This document shows positions 28,079 to 36,207 of a DNA stretch of 64,000 nt, piece by piece (positions within the stretch are counted from its first letter, which is position 1; every line of letters starts with the position of its first letter). Both the position numbers and the translations under genes were made by a program. Source of the DNA: Vibrio hyugaensis (GTDB lineage Bacteria > Pseudomonadota > Gammaproteobacteria > Enterobacterales > Vibrionaceae); NCBI RefSeq assembly GCF_002906655.1, contig NZ_CP025794.1:310001-374000 (forward strand), written 5' to 3'. The notes below the pieces were generated by a model. That model searched no databases. It was not told the origin of the DNA and saw only the letters and a program-made list of their open reading frames with translations.

Positions 28079-28600
28079 TTAAGAAGCTGTCGAAGTAACT
28101 TTCGCTGTCGTCGCGTCAAAGCCCACTTCAGGACCTTTCTCGATTTTGCCGCCTTCGCCTTCGATGTAGTACGCTTTCGAAATCTCGGTGTAAGTGAGGC
28201 TAAACGATTCATTTGGTAGGTGACCATCAGACGCGCCCATGTTGTAGCTCGACATACGTGCTGCGCTTAGTGTCAGGATTAGGTATGGATCCGCGCCAGA
28301 GCCTTCACGGTTTGGTTTGGTCATGACGATTTCGATGGTTTTACCTTCACCGCCCGGAGCATAAAGGAAAGTGGTTAGGTAAGGGGTCGCGCCATCACAA
28401 CCTCGAGTGATGTTCACTTCACCTAGCGCGACCATGCCTTGGTCTGCGTTGTTCGCATTACCGACGTCGATGCCAACGCCACGAACGGCACTCCAGTTCA
28501 CTGTATCAATAGCAAAAAATCCATCCTTGCCACCGATCTTATCTACCGTTGCAGCACCTTTTGGGGTAGTGCCATCGATTCTCATGTAAATAGAAGCCAT
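28079..28600 (-). CDS. hcp: T6SS inner tube protein Hcp (TssD)
   Basis: A 173-residue Hcp-family protein that stacks as hexameric rings to form the expelled tube and carries small effectors. It begins MASIYMRIDGTTPKGAAT and contains FSLTYTEISKAYYIE near the C-terminus, both typical of the family. An AGGAGAA ribosome binding site precedes the start, suggesting high expression. It lies between tssA and tssB rather than with vgrG. Confidence 0.96.
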   Translation of the reverse strand: MASIYMRIDGTTPKGAATVDKIGGKDGFFAIDTVNWSAVRGVGIDVGNANNADQGMVALGEVNITRGCDGATPYLTTFLYAPGGEGKTIEIVMTKPNREGSGADPYLILTLSAARMSSYNMGASDGHLPNESFSLTYTEISKAYYIEGEGGKIEKGPEVGFDATTAKVTSTAS

Positions 28601-28633
28601 TTAGTTCTCCTTTGCTTTTTAGCATTATTTGCT

Positions 28634-30079
28634 TCACCACTCGAAATCGGTAATACCGCTCGACGATTGAGTAGTTTTTACTTCTGGTTGGTTGGTTGTA
28701 TTAGGAGTGTCGCTTTGCTCTGACGTTGTTGGTTCTTTTGACGTTGCACTTTGAGACTCCTCATTAGAGGGCGTTTGAACCTCAGGCGCTGGCACGGTTG
28801 GAACCGACTCTGGCGCTGGTTGTGGTTCAGGAATTGTCTTAAGAATGGTTTGTTCTAAGTTGTCCATTCCAGTGAGTTGATTGATATGGGCCAGCACTTG
28901 GTTGTTGCCGCCCGTCATCTCTTGCAGTAGTTCAGGCAAACTTAGGTAGCCCCAACGAATCGCTCGCTCAAGTAAGAACGGCACTGGGCTATGTGGTTCG
29001 GTTTGTTTGAAGTAGTCAGCTAACTTTCTAAGTTCATGAAAGGCATGATCGCGATTTTGAATCTGGCCTGCGATATTCATCGTAGTTGGTGCCGCTGGCT
29101 GGTGTGTTTCATTTGAAGGAATCGGCTCTAGCAACGGCGTCGTAATTTGTTCTGTTTCTGGCTCTGATGAGGCTGGTGCTGCTTTTACATCTTCATTTGC
29201 CTGATTGGTTGTTTCAGGAGAGTTTGCCTCGACGGGGGGAGCCTGAGCTTCTTCAGAAATCAATCTAAATTGATCATCCAGCGGCCATTTAGAAAACTTG
29301 TTTTCAGTGAGATGACGAATCGCGTTAATCAGTTCGGCGATGTTTTCTTTAATGAATTTGAAACTTACTGGCGTGGCATTAACTGGTTGGCACTGCTGAG
29401 CGATGGCTTGTTCTATGGCATCAAGATTTTGATAGGTTTGTGCCAAATCCATTAAGGTGTCTTGCGTGTCAGCGTTGAATAGGTTTTGCGCTTTAGTTTT
29501 GATTTCGCCAAGCGAACCGTTGCGCTCTGCGCGTAGGTAATCGCCAAAGGTGACATCGTCAATCAAGCCAATCAACTGCAAAGGCATATACAGGGCAGTG
29601 GTATCTTGAGTTTCGCCGACAAGTTGTAGCAGAGGTTTCATCCGGAACTCAGCGCGCTCTCTTGCGATGCCGGACTCTTCTGCGCTTTTTAGTTTGTCTT
29701 CAGGAAGGAACGGATTGAGTGAGTCCCAAAACTGCTCCACAGTGCTTAAAAGAACTTGCGTTGCGTCGGCAAGATTTCGATAGGGTGAGTCGGTGAACAA
29801 CTGGCTAGTGATATACCAACCCAGCAACTCCAAGTCTTTGCTTGACTGGGTGAGGGCATGGTAGGTAGCGGTTCGCAGTTGTACCCAGTTCTCATCGTTG
29901 CTCTCAAGCAACGCTTGATCACCAGACGCGTCAGGAGTTTCAACCAACTGGCGAAATGACGACTGCGCCGCATTGTAATTGTTTCTCAGTGCTCGATAAG
30001 CACTTCTATCAAGCTTTAGATAGACGCCACTTGGCGACCCATTTGTGATAGGAGCCAAAAGACTATCAACATCAACCAT
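28634..30079 (-). CDS. tssA: T6SS assembly cap protein TssA
   Basis: A 481-residue protein with an ImpA-type N-terminal domain (about residues 5-130, with SSKDLELLGWYIT and FWDSLNPFLPED). A low-complexity linker rich in Pro, Glu and Thr (about 265-310) leads to a C-terminal conserved region (RDHAFHELRKLADYFK ... PVPFLLERAIRWGYLSLPELL). A second low-complexity tail rich in Pro, Ser and Thr ends the protein. The start at 30079 (MVDVDSLL) is preferred over the in-frame TTG at 30085 because GGA lies 6 bases before it. TssA coordinates tube and sheath assembly. It follows a 200-base gap after the PAAR gene, so a promoter for the structural genes may lie there, though none was recognised. Confidence 0.92.
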   Translation of the reverse strand: MVDVDSLLAPITNGSPSGVYLKLDRSAYRALRNNYNAAQSSFRQLVETPDASGDQALLESNDENWVQLRTATYHALTQSSKDLELLGWYITSQLFTDSPYRNLADATQVLLSTVEQFWDSLNPFLPEDKLKSAEESGIARERAEFRMKPLLQLVGETQDTTALYMPLQLIGLIDDVTFGDYLRAERNGSLGEIKTKAQNLFNADTQDTLMDLAQTYQNLDAIEQAIAQQCQPVNATPVSFKFIKENIAELINAIRHLTENKFSKWPLDDQFRLISEEAQAPPVEANSPETTNQANEDVKAAPASSEPETEQITTPLLEPIPSNETHQPAAPTTMNIAGQIQNRDHAFHELRKLADYFKQTEPHSPVPFLLERAIRWGYLSLPELLQEMTGGNNQVLAHINQLTGMDNLEQTILKTIPEPQPAPESVPTVPAPEVQTPSNEESQSATSKEPTTSEQSDTPNTTNQPEVKTTQSSSGITDFEW

Positions 30080-30268
30080 ATTCAATCCGTGAATTATTGT
30101 TTTATTAAGTCAGGGGTGGTTTATTCGCCTGAGTTCATAGTTTGTAAGTTTGAGTCTAGGAGAGATTTCTAAATTAGTTGATGTAAATTAAACATTTAAT
30201 AAAAACTAAGAGGTTGATCCAAAAAATTGGTCGGAGGAATGCATCTATCAATATAATATCCTGATTTA

Positions 30269-30291
30269 TATAGGGGTTTTATCCCCCTATA
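30269..30291 (-). other. Hairpin at the end of the PAAR gene
   Basis: TATAGGGG / CCCCTATA stem with a 7-base loop overlaps the PAAR stop codon (30279-30281). On the minus strand it is followed by TAAATC with no T tract, so it may be an mRNA-stabilising or pausing hairpin rather than a full terminator. The rest of the 30080-30278 gap is AT-rich with no recognised element. Confidence 0.4.
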
Positions 30292-30581
30292 AGGACTGTG
30301 GGCATGCCAGCAACGATGCTACCGCCATGTGAAGTGGTATCGCCCATCCGAGCGGCAGGCTTATTGCTTAATAGCACGGTCGTGCTTCCCATCGCGATAG
30401 AATCTGGAGTTCCAACGCACACGCAAACGTCACTCACTGTTGCGGCAGGTAAGCTACCTATCAACACAGTAGGTGCCCCAGGACCAGTGACTGGACCACC
30501 CACATGAGGAATTGGCGGCGTTGCAGGTGTCTGCATTGGACATACATGCATGTCAGTGATACGAGCTGCAGGTAATGTCAT
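30279..30581 (-). CDS. T6SS spike-tip PAAR protein
   Basis: A 100-residue stand-alone PAAR-repeat protein. It begins LPAARITDMHVCPM, carries two further repeat blocks (VLIGSLPAATVSDVCVC and LSNKPAARMGDTTSHGGSI) and ends in PTVLIGG. Cys and His residues are placed to bind the zinc at the cone tip. It caps the VgrG trimer. There is no C-terminal toxin extension, so it is a structural PAAR rather than an evolved effector. It overlaps the preceding gene by 4 bases. Confidence 0.95.
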   Translation of the reverse strand: MTLPAARITDMHVCPMQTPATPPIPHVGGPVTGPGAPTVLIGSLPAATVSDVCVCVGTPDSIAMGSTTVLLSNKPAARMGDTTSHGGSIVAGMPTVLIGG

Positions 30582-31186
30582 CGTGCTTCTCCTTGCACTG
30601 CAGTTTGTGATTGGCTATCTGGGGTGCCTTGACCGCCTGCAGCGATATCCAAAGCCATTGCGATTGCGGCTTGATAGTAAGGTTTAGTTTTGTCCCATTC
30701 AGGAAGGGCAGCTGCGTGATTTATCGCACCTGCAGTCGCTTTGGCATACAAAAATGGATCAGGCATAACGGGTGGAATATCTGGTGCAACGATGCTGCCA
30801 GAACCATTCCAAAATACTGCTTGAGCAAGCCAAGATGGCCCACAATTCAGTTCCAATCGATGAGATAGATGTTCGGCTTTGCGGCGCAATTCTTCGGAGG
30901 GTGAACGCACCCAAGCCATGCAAGTTTCGACACTCTGCTTTTGAAGTGGTGACCATTCTTGATTACGTTGATTTAAACACAGTGCTCCCCACCAGATGGC
31001 TTCACGGACGGGCAGAGCGTGCGTCAAAAACTGCACGAGATCGTTGTAGAGCTCTTTGTCTCTAAGTGATTGAATTGCATCGCTGATGCTGGTTTCTTCG
31101 TCGAGCAGTGCCTTTGCTTCGTTGCTAGCTTTAAATCTCGGTAGTATTTGCCCAGCCGTTTGGTATGGAATCTTCTTATATTTCAT
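30578..31186 (-). CDS. VgrG-PAAR linked protein, DUF6931-like, function unknown
   Basis: A 202-residue cytoplasmic-looking protein. The text PVREAIWWGALCLNQR and GPSWLAQAVFWNGSGSIVAP resembles a family (DUF6931 by my recollection) found in T6SS vgrG clusters. There is no signal peptide or membrane helix. The start overlaps the end of vgrG and the end overlaps PAAR, so it is translationally coupled to both. This position is typical of an adaptor that loads an effector or PAAR onto VgrG, but no adaptor family such as DUF4123 or DUF1795 is recognisable. The family assignment is from memory and the role is inferred. Confidence 0.65.
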   Translation of the reverse strand: MKYKKIPYQTAGQILPRFKASNEAKALLDEETSISDAIQSLRDKELYNDLVQFLTHALPVREAIWWGALCLNQRNQEWSPLQKQSVETCMAWVRSPSEELRRKAEHLSHRLELNCGPSWLAQAVFWNGSGSIVAPDIPPVMPDPFLYAKATAGAINHAAALPEWDKTKPYYQAAIAMALDIAAGGQGTPDSQSQTAVQGEAR

Positions 31187-33168
31187 TAGTTAACCTTTAC
31201 AATTGCGCCTTTCACTTCACCCATTACGCCGCCATCAAATGTCGCTTTGAGACCCGATTTAAACTCCGCACTCAAAGAGCCTTCAGCAGAAAGCGTGGTG
31301 TCCGCTTTGATGGAAATACTCAAGCCAGAAATGCTGTTTGAACTGGTTGCTTCAAGCGCCGTCGTGGTGCCTGAAACCTTGTTGGCTGAAGTGGCTTTGC
31401 TGGTGACGTTGGTCCCTTCCAAATTCAGCGCGCTGCTGGCTTTGACGTCGATATTGGTTGCTTCAATGGCAATGGATGATGAGGACAGGGTTATTTTGCT
31501 TGAGCCAACTTTGAGCTCGATAGAATCGTCAGCTTCAATCGAAATCGACTTGGCTTTTTCGCTTAATGCTTTGGTTACGCTCAGCGAGTAGTTGTCTTCT
31601 GTCGACACTGATACCGATTTGGTAACTGTCTGGCTTAGTTCACCCTTGATGGTTTCGGTTTGGTTGTTTTCAACTTCTTGTGTCAGGTCTTTGGCTGCAT
31701 GAAGGTAAAGCAGTTCATTGTCTTTTTTGTCATCGAAGTAGAGCTCATTGCTTTCACCAGAAAGCTGAGTTTTGATGCCTGACTTTGTTGTGTTGGCTTC
31801 TGCGTATGGCGGGGCATTTTTGCTGTTGTAAACGCTGCCTGTGATGATTGGTCTATCTGGATCGCCATCGATGAAAGAGACCAGAACCTCTTGCCCGACT
31901 CGTGGCACAAACTGAGCACCGTAACCACTTCCCGCAAGCATTTGTGCGACGCGAACATAACAACTGGTTTTGTCGCCACTTGCGTCTGTATCCCATTGGA
32001 ATTGAATACGCACGCGACCTTGTTCGTCCTGATTAATACCACCCGCGGTTGAGCCAGCAACGACTGCGCTTTGCAAGCCCTGAACGACTTGTTTTGAGCG
32101 AGGTTGAGGGTAGTGAGGGGTATCTTTTGGGATCACTTTCAGTCTGGTGCTGCTCTGTGCACTTTCAGTGTATTCCACTTCCATACTAATGACCGAAAAG
32201 TCACCAAGTTGATCTTTGTCTAGATGGCTTGAGAGCGAGAAGTAAGTACCGAGCTCGAAGAGATCATGTTTTGCGCTGGCAATGACACTTTGGTAATCCT
32301 GCTCGACATACTCGATTCGACGCTTGGCAAGATTACTAGAGAGATCCGTCATGTCACCGCTGATGCCTAAAGTCGGGTAACGCGTGTTGGCAAGTTTAGT
32401 GTTGTTGGCAATGGTATTGCTGGAGGTTTTACTGCCGCTGGTGATGAGTTTCGTCTGCGAATAATCGTAGCTTGAAAGCTCAACACTCGCGCCATGAAAA
32501 GCAACGGTAGGGCACCAATCTTCAAGCAAAGGAAGTGATCCTGTCGGCGTTTCCTTCATATCAAATTTCGCTGTGCTGGCTTTATCAAATGGGGTTTGAG
32601 CATCTTGCAAAATCATGGTGTGTGAACCACTCGCATGCTCGAAATAATAATGAACACCTTCCTCAGCGAGCAGGTGAGAAACGAAGTCAAAATCCGATTC
32701 GTTATATTGCAAACAATATTCACGCTTGGTCGAAGGCATGCTGGATATTTTATAGTTTCCTTTGAAACCAGCGTTATCGAAAATATCACTGACAATTTCT
32801 TGTGTGGATTGATTTTGATAAACCCGGAAAGAATGTGTGTGTTTTAATAACCAAAACCAAGGTTTAAGCGTTATTTCGTATTGGTGATTCTGCAAATTAG
32901 AATCCATTCCTAAATGTTGGATCAATGTCACAACTCCATTGTAGGAACGATTGAGTGTATTGCTGCCAGATTCGTTGAAATAACGGTTTATTGTAAGAAA
33001 CTGACCTAGTTGATCTTGCATGTCAAAGCCACTGGATACCAGCATTGCTTTGATTTCAAAGGGCTCCGATAAGGCTTGCTTTATTGTTGCATTGCTTATG
33101 ATATGTTCTTGATTACTTGAATCTTTTGCAGACATCAAGCTAGCCGAACTGCTGTATTTATCAGCCAT
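31186..33168 (-). CDS. vgrG: T6SS spike protein VgrG (TssI)
   Basis: A 660-residue protein. The N-terminal gp27-like domain includes EYCLQYNESDFDFVSHLLAEEG. The gp5-like OB fold at about residues 378-450 includes DEQGRVRIQFQWDTD and FIDGDPDRPIITG. A repetitive Ser/Thr-rich beta-helix needle (about 500-650) ends in GEVKGAIVKVN. There is no extra C-terminal catalytic domain, so it is a structural VgrG. A ribosome binding site AAGGA lies before the ATG. It is the first gene of the minus-strand T6SS cluster. Confidence 0.96.
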   Translation of the reverse strand: MADKYSSSASLMSAKDSSNQEHIISNATIKQALSEPFEIKAMLVSSGFDMQDQLGQFLTINRYFNESGSNTLNRSYNGVVTLIQHLGMDSNLQNHQYEITLKPWFWLLKHTHSFRVYQNQSTQEIVSDIFDNAGFKGNYKISSMPSTKREYCLQYNESDFDFVSHLLAEEGVHYYFEHASGSHTMILQDAQTPFDKASTAKFDMKETPTGSLPLLEDWCPTVAFHGASVELSSYDYSQTKLITSGSKTSSNTIANNTKLANTRYPTLGISGDMTDLSSNLAKRRIEYVEQDYQSVIASAKHDLFELGTYFSLSSHLDKDQLGDFSVISMEVEYTESAQSSTRLKVIPKDTPHYPQPRSKQVVQGLQSAVVAGSTAGGINQDEQGRVRIQFQWDTDASGDKTSCYVRVAQMLAGSGYGAQFVPRVGQEVLVSFIDGDPDRPIITGSVYNSKNAPPYAEANTTKSGIKTQLSGESNELYFDDKKDNELLYLHAAKDLTQEVENNQTETIKGELSQTVTKSVSVSTEDNYSLSVTKALSEKAKSISIEADDSIELKVGSSKITLSSSSIAIEATNIDVKASSALNLEGTNVTSKATSANKVSGTTTALEATSSNSISGLSISIKADTTLSAEGSLSAEFKSGLKATFDGGVMGEVKGAIVKVN

Positions 33169-33302
33169 TGCATATCCTTGTGCTTTAACTTTTCAATAAT
33201 AAAAATTTGAAATATAAATACTATTATTAATCAAATTACTCAAAAAATAGCAGTATTAGATCTTATTCGCTATTCGATTTATTAAAAGAAAAGGAGTTCT
33301 TT

Positions 33303-33626
33303 ATGGCGAGCCAAAATGCAAAAACGATGGCGAAATAATTTTTGCAAAATGTAGAAAAGGACAGTAAGTCATATCACAAAAGTTGGGCGAGAAAATTCGG
33401 TAATAAATACCAATCTGCCAAGAACTGGATAAAACGTGACAAGAAAATGGTCGCGATGAATATTGCACAAAACCTACCGCAACTGGAAGAAGCGTTTGAC
33501 CAGATCCGTCGTAGTTACGGCAACATCAATTCGCTCAAACAACTGCAAGATATGATGTTAGAGAGAAACCTCGTTGAATCCGGTTTGTTGGGTGAAAAAG
33601 ACTTAACCTACAAGTTGGTCAACTAG
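33303..33626 (+). pseudogene. Small gene divergent from vgrG, cut by an in-frame stop
   Basis: A perfect ribosome binding site (AAGGAG, 7 bases before ATG) starts MASQNAKTMAK, then TAA at 33336-33338. The same frame then continues for 95 codons from 33339 to the stop at 33624-33626 (LQNVEKDSKSYHKSWARKF ... GEKDLTYKLVN). With the stop read through, the product would be about 107 residues: basic, helical, no signal peptide. The downstream part has no credible start of its own; TTG at 33342 lacks a ribosome binding site. It is divergent from vgrG across a 134-base AT-rich gap and has its own terminator. I do not recognise the family. A nonsense mutation or sequencing error is the simplest reading. 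Confidence 0.65.
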
Positions 33627-33663
33627 ACAGATCTGACCGCTAGTTACCAAATTGAACCTAAAT

Positions 33664-33693
33664 AGGGAGCGATTGTGCTCCCTAACTCTTTTT
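33664..33693 (+). terminator. Terminator after the interrupted small gene
   Basis: Stem AGGGAGC (33664-33670) / GCTCCCT (33677-33683), 6-base loop, followed by AACTCTTTTT. Confidence 0.8.
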
Positions 33694-33717
33694 ACTTACT
33701 GAATTTATTGGGTTTTT

Positions 33718-33729
33718 ATTGTCGACAAT
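33718..33729. promoter_or_regulatory. Operator copy 1 of the prp operon (ATTGTCGACAAT)
   Basis: A perfect 12-bp palindrome, the most distal of four copies upstream of prpR. GntR/FadR-type regulators bind short palindromes of this kind, so PrpR is the likely ligand. Its centre is 84 bases from that of copy 2, about eight helical turns, which would suit looping. Confidence 0.7.
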
Positions 33730-33800
33730 TTCAGCTTGCTCTTATCGAATTGAATACTTTTCCACTCATAAATCACTCAATAACACTATACCTTAGTCTA

Positions 33801-33814
33801 AATTGTCGACAATT
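33801..33814. promoter_or_regulatory. Operator copy 2 of the prp operon
   Basis: AATTGTCGACAATT, a perfect 14-bp palindrome and the longest of the four copies. Its centre is 19 bases from copy 3. Confidence 0.75.
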
Positions 33815-33820
33815 TGCTTG

Positions 33821-33832
33821 ATTGTCGACAAT
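33821..33832. promoter_or_regulatory. Operator copy 3 of the prp operon
   Basis: ATTGTCGACAAT, identical to copy 1. Confidence 0.75.
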
Positions 33833-33863
33833 CTGATCGTCTATTTTATATTCAGGTTAACAA

Positions 33864-33875
33864 ATTGTTGACACT
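33864..33875. promoter_or_regulatory. Degenerate operator copy 4 of the prp operon
   Basis: ATTGTTGACACT differs from the other copies at three positions. It lies 29 bases before the prpR ATG and includes a TTGACA hexamer, so binding here could overlap a promoter. No matching -10 was seen at 17 bases. Confidence 0.45.
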
Positions 33876-33903
33876 TTGATTTCTAAATACGAGTGCCTTG
33901 AAT

Positions 33904-34620
33904 ATGAATACAGAATTGAAAACTCGTCATAAAGTGATTGTCTCTGAGAAGGAGCACACTAAATCTGAATCGCTGACTGAATCGTTAGTGGAAGCGATCG
34001 TAAGTGGTGAAATTGAACCGGGAAGTAAAATCTCAGAGCCTGAATTAGCCAAGAAATATCAAGTGAGTAGAGGCCCTTTGCGTGAAGCCATGATGCGTCT
34101 TGAAGGGCTTGGCTTGATTGAGCGCATTCCGCACGTTGGTGCTCGTGTTATTACTTTCTCTCCAGAAAAACTTATCGAATTGTATTCAGTCCGCGAAGCG
34201 TTAGAAGGCATGGCAGCAAGGCTCGCGGCTCGCTATATCACTCAAGAAGAGTTACTGAGTTTGGAAATGCTATTGTCGACACATTCCAAACATATTGACG
34301 AAGTTGAAGGCTCGTCTTATTTCCACCAGCATGGTGACTTCGACTTCCATTATCGAATCATTCAAGCGAGCCGAAACAGCAAGCTTATCTCTCTGCTTTG
34401 CGACGAGCTGTATCACTTGCTACGCATGTATCGTTACCAATCGCCACGTGCGCAATCTCGTCCTAATGAAGCACTCAACGAACACAAATTCATTCTGCAA
34501 GCGATTCGCAACCGTGATGAAGAGCTGGCAGAAATGCTGATGAGAAGGCATATCTCAGGCAGCCGAAAACTCATCGAATTACAGATCCTACATTCTGAAA
34601 GTAGAGATATACCCAAGTGA
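33904..34620 (+). CDS. GntR-family regulator of the prp operon
   Basis: A 238-residue FadR/FCD-type GntR regulator. The winged helix lies at about residues 25-90 (SESLTESLVEAIVSGEIEPG and YQVSRGPLREAMMRLEGLGLIERIPHVGARV). The helical FCD effector domain (about 97-225) has metal-binding-type residues such as the His in YFHQHGDFDFHYRI. The ATG at 33904 is chosen over an in-frame TTG at 33898. It is the first gene of the propionate operon, where Vibrio carries a GntR regulator rather than the sigma-54 PrpR of enterobacteria. It probably senses a methylcitrate-cycle intermediate and binds the palindromes upstream of itself. The last codons and the stop are provided by an inserted repeat element (34608-34869). 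Confidence 0.88.
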   Translation: MNTELKTRHKVIVSEKEHTKSESLTESLVEAIVSGEIEPGSKISEPELAKKYQVSRGPLREAMMRLEGLGLIERIPHVGARVITFSPEKLIELYSVREALEGMAARLAARYITQEELLSLEMLLSTHSKHIDEVEGSSYFHQHGDFDFHYRIIQASRNSKLISLLCDELYHLLRMYRYQSPRAQSRPNEALNEHKFILQAIRNRDEELAEMLMRRHISGSRKLIELQILHSESRDIPK

Positions 34621-34869
34621 CTTCAAGATGCAGGATTCAGAACGAGTCACTGACTCAAGTTCAAGGAAAACGAAGCAGCGTAAGATCTATTTCCAAGTCG
34701 TTTGACGAAGAAATTGTTTCAGTGACTCGTTCCCGAAGGGCGAATTGCCTTGGCTCGCATACTTTGTTAACGATTTTTGATTTAGAGCTACTAGATCTTC
34801 AAATCGTTGCCGCGTCTGCAAACCAAGTCACTTTCGCTGAACCATGCATCTCGAGGTTACTTGGGTATA
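34608..34869. mobile_element. Miniature inverted-repeat element 1 (262 bp) between prpR and prpB
   Basis: The ends are imperfect inverted repeats of about 25 bases: TATACCCAAGTGACTTCAAG at the left, and the right end reads TATACCCAAGTAACCTCGAG when complemented. Inside is a second perfect 14-bp inverted pair, GAACGAGTCACTGA (34640-34653) / TCAGTGACTCGTTC (34719-34732). GAGA flanks both ends (34604-34607 and 34870-34873), a candidate 4-bp target duplication. It has no transposase. An ORF across it (34617-34883) is not protein-like. Confidence 0.8.
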
Positions 34870-34895
34870 GAGAACAAGACTAGAAGGAAATTGTC

Positions 34896-35792
34896 ATGAG
34901 CTTATCTCCGGGGGCGAAGTTCAGACTCGCCATTGAGCAAAACAACCCGCTGCAGATCGTCGGCACCATTAACCCATACTGCGCCATGATGGCGAAAAAC
35001 TTGGGTCACCAAGCTATCTATTTGTCGGGTGGCGGCATCGCCAACGCATCTTACGGTTTGCCAGATCTTGGCATTACGACACTGAACGATGTTTTGGTGG
35101 ATGTAGACCGCATCACCAACGCGTGTGATTTGCCGTTATTGGTTGATATCGATACTGGCTTTGGCGGTGCATTTAATATTGCTCGCACCATTAAAGCGAT
35201 GGAAAAAGCAGGTGCGGCGGCAGTACACATGGAAGACCAAGTGGCGCAGAAGCGTTGTGGCCATCGTCCAAATAAAGCGATTGTTAGCCAACAAGAAATG
35301 GTCGACCGAGTGAAAGCAGCGGTGGATGCACGTAATGACGAAAGCTTTGTCATTATGGCTCGTACCGATGCGTTAGCGGTGGAAGGCATGGACAGTGCAA
35401 TTGAACGAGCGATTGCGTGTGTGGAAGCAGGCGCAGACATGATCTTCCCAGAGGCGATGAATCAGCTAGACCAATATCAACAGTTTTCGACAGCGCTTGA
35501 AGACGCGACAGGGAAGCACGTTCCGATTCTTGCCAACATTACTGAGTTTGGGCAAACGCCACTTTACGGCTGTGAAGAGTTAGCCCAATCCAAAGTAGAC
35601 ATGGTTTTGTACCCATTGAGCGCATTCCGTGCGATGAACAAAGCTGCCGAGATGGTTTACAAACACTTGCTAGAAGTTGGTAACCAAGAAGCGCTGCTTG
35701 ATTCAATGCAGACACGAAAAGAGCTGTATGAGCACCTCAATTACCACGACTACGAGAATAAGTTAGATAAGCTGTTCTCGGAGGATAAATAG
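34896..35792 (+). CDS. prpB: 2-methylisocitrate lyase
   Basis: A 298-residue enzyme of the isocitrate lyase/PEP mutase superfamily. It splits 2-methylisocitrate into pyruvate and succinate, the last step of the methylcitrate cycle. The catalytic loop is KRCGH at residues 119-123, with Cys121 the general acid. The metal-binding region includes DIDTGFGG. The start is [15 protein letters not shown] with AAGGA 7 bases upstream. It is separated from prpR by repeat element 1 and from prpC by repeat element 2. Confidence 0.96.
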   Translation: MSLSPGAKFRLAIEQNNPLQIVGTINPYCAMMAKNLGHQAIYLSGGGIANASYGLPDLGITTLNDVLVDVDRITNACDLPLLVDIDTGFGGAFNIARTIKAMEKAGAAAVHMEDQVAQKRCGHRPNKAIVSQQEMVDRVKAAVDARNDESFVIMARTDALAVEGMDSAIERAIACVEAGADMIFPEAMNQLDQYQQFSTALEDATGKHVPILANITEFGQTPLYGCEELAQSKVDMVLYPLSAFRAMNKAAEMVYKHLLEVGNQEALLDSMQTRKELYEHLNYHDYENKLDKLFSEDK

Positions 35793-35867
35793 GCTCAAAT
35801 AGCGACCAACCAGGTCAACGAAGAAACAAACGGAAGCCCAAGAAAAGATAGATAAACGGAATATTAA

Positions 35868-36130
35868 TACTCAAGTAACCTCAAGTTACGCGGTTCAGCG
35901 AGAGTTGTTTGGTTTGTAGGCGCGGCACTGATTTTAAGATCTAGTGACCTACATCTAAAACCAGTAACAAAGACTACGAGCCAAACAAACTCGCCCGTTG
36001 GGAGCCTGTCACTGACTCCACTTCATCGGCAAGTAACTTGGAAATAGCTGGCTATTACACGGCGTTACTTTACTCGAATTGAAGCCAGTGACAAGGCTCT
36101 GAATTCGATAACTTGAGGTCACTTGAGTAT
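35868..36130. mobile_element. Miniature inverted-repeat element 2 (about 263 bp) between prpB and prpC
   Basis: The ends are inverted repeats: TACTCAAGTAACCTCAAGTTA at the left, and the right end complemented reads TACTCAAGTGACCTCAAG followed by TTA, one mismatch in 21. Length and end sequence match element 1 (shared core CAAGTRACYTC), but the interiors differ. An inner stem pairs GCGAGAGTTGTTTGG with the region GCCAAACAAACTCGC. The flanks of the 35793-36207 gap hold no gene. A further 8-bp inverted pair (GTCTGATT / AATCAGAC, 36152-36191) precedes the prpC ribosome binding site. Confidence 0.8.
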
Positions 36131-36207
36131 CCACCAATAACGTGAAAATTGTCTGATTCAAAAGAGCCCATAAAGAGAGCTAAATCAGACAGAAAAGGAG
36201 TTCAACA

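Noticed and set aside
9869..33168. T6SS as a recently acquired genomic island
   Set aside because: No integrase, tRNA junction or flanking direct repeat is visible, and codon use appears similar to that of the neighbours on inspection.
34617..34883. 88-codon ORF after prpR
   Set aside because: It lies almost wholly inside repeat element 1, and its sequence is explained by the inverted repeats.
34608..36130. ERIC-type intergenic repeats
   Set aside because: The ends (CAAGTRACYTC) and length of about 262 bp do not match the ERIC consensus.
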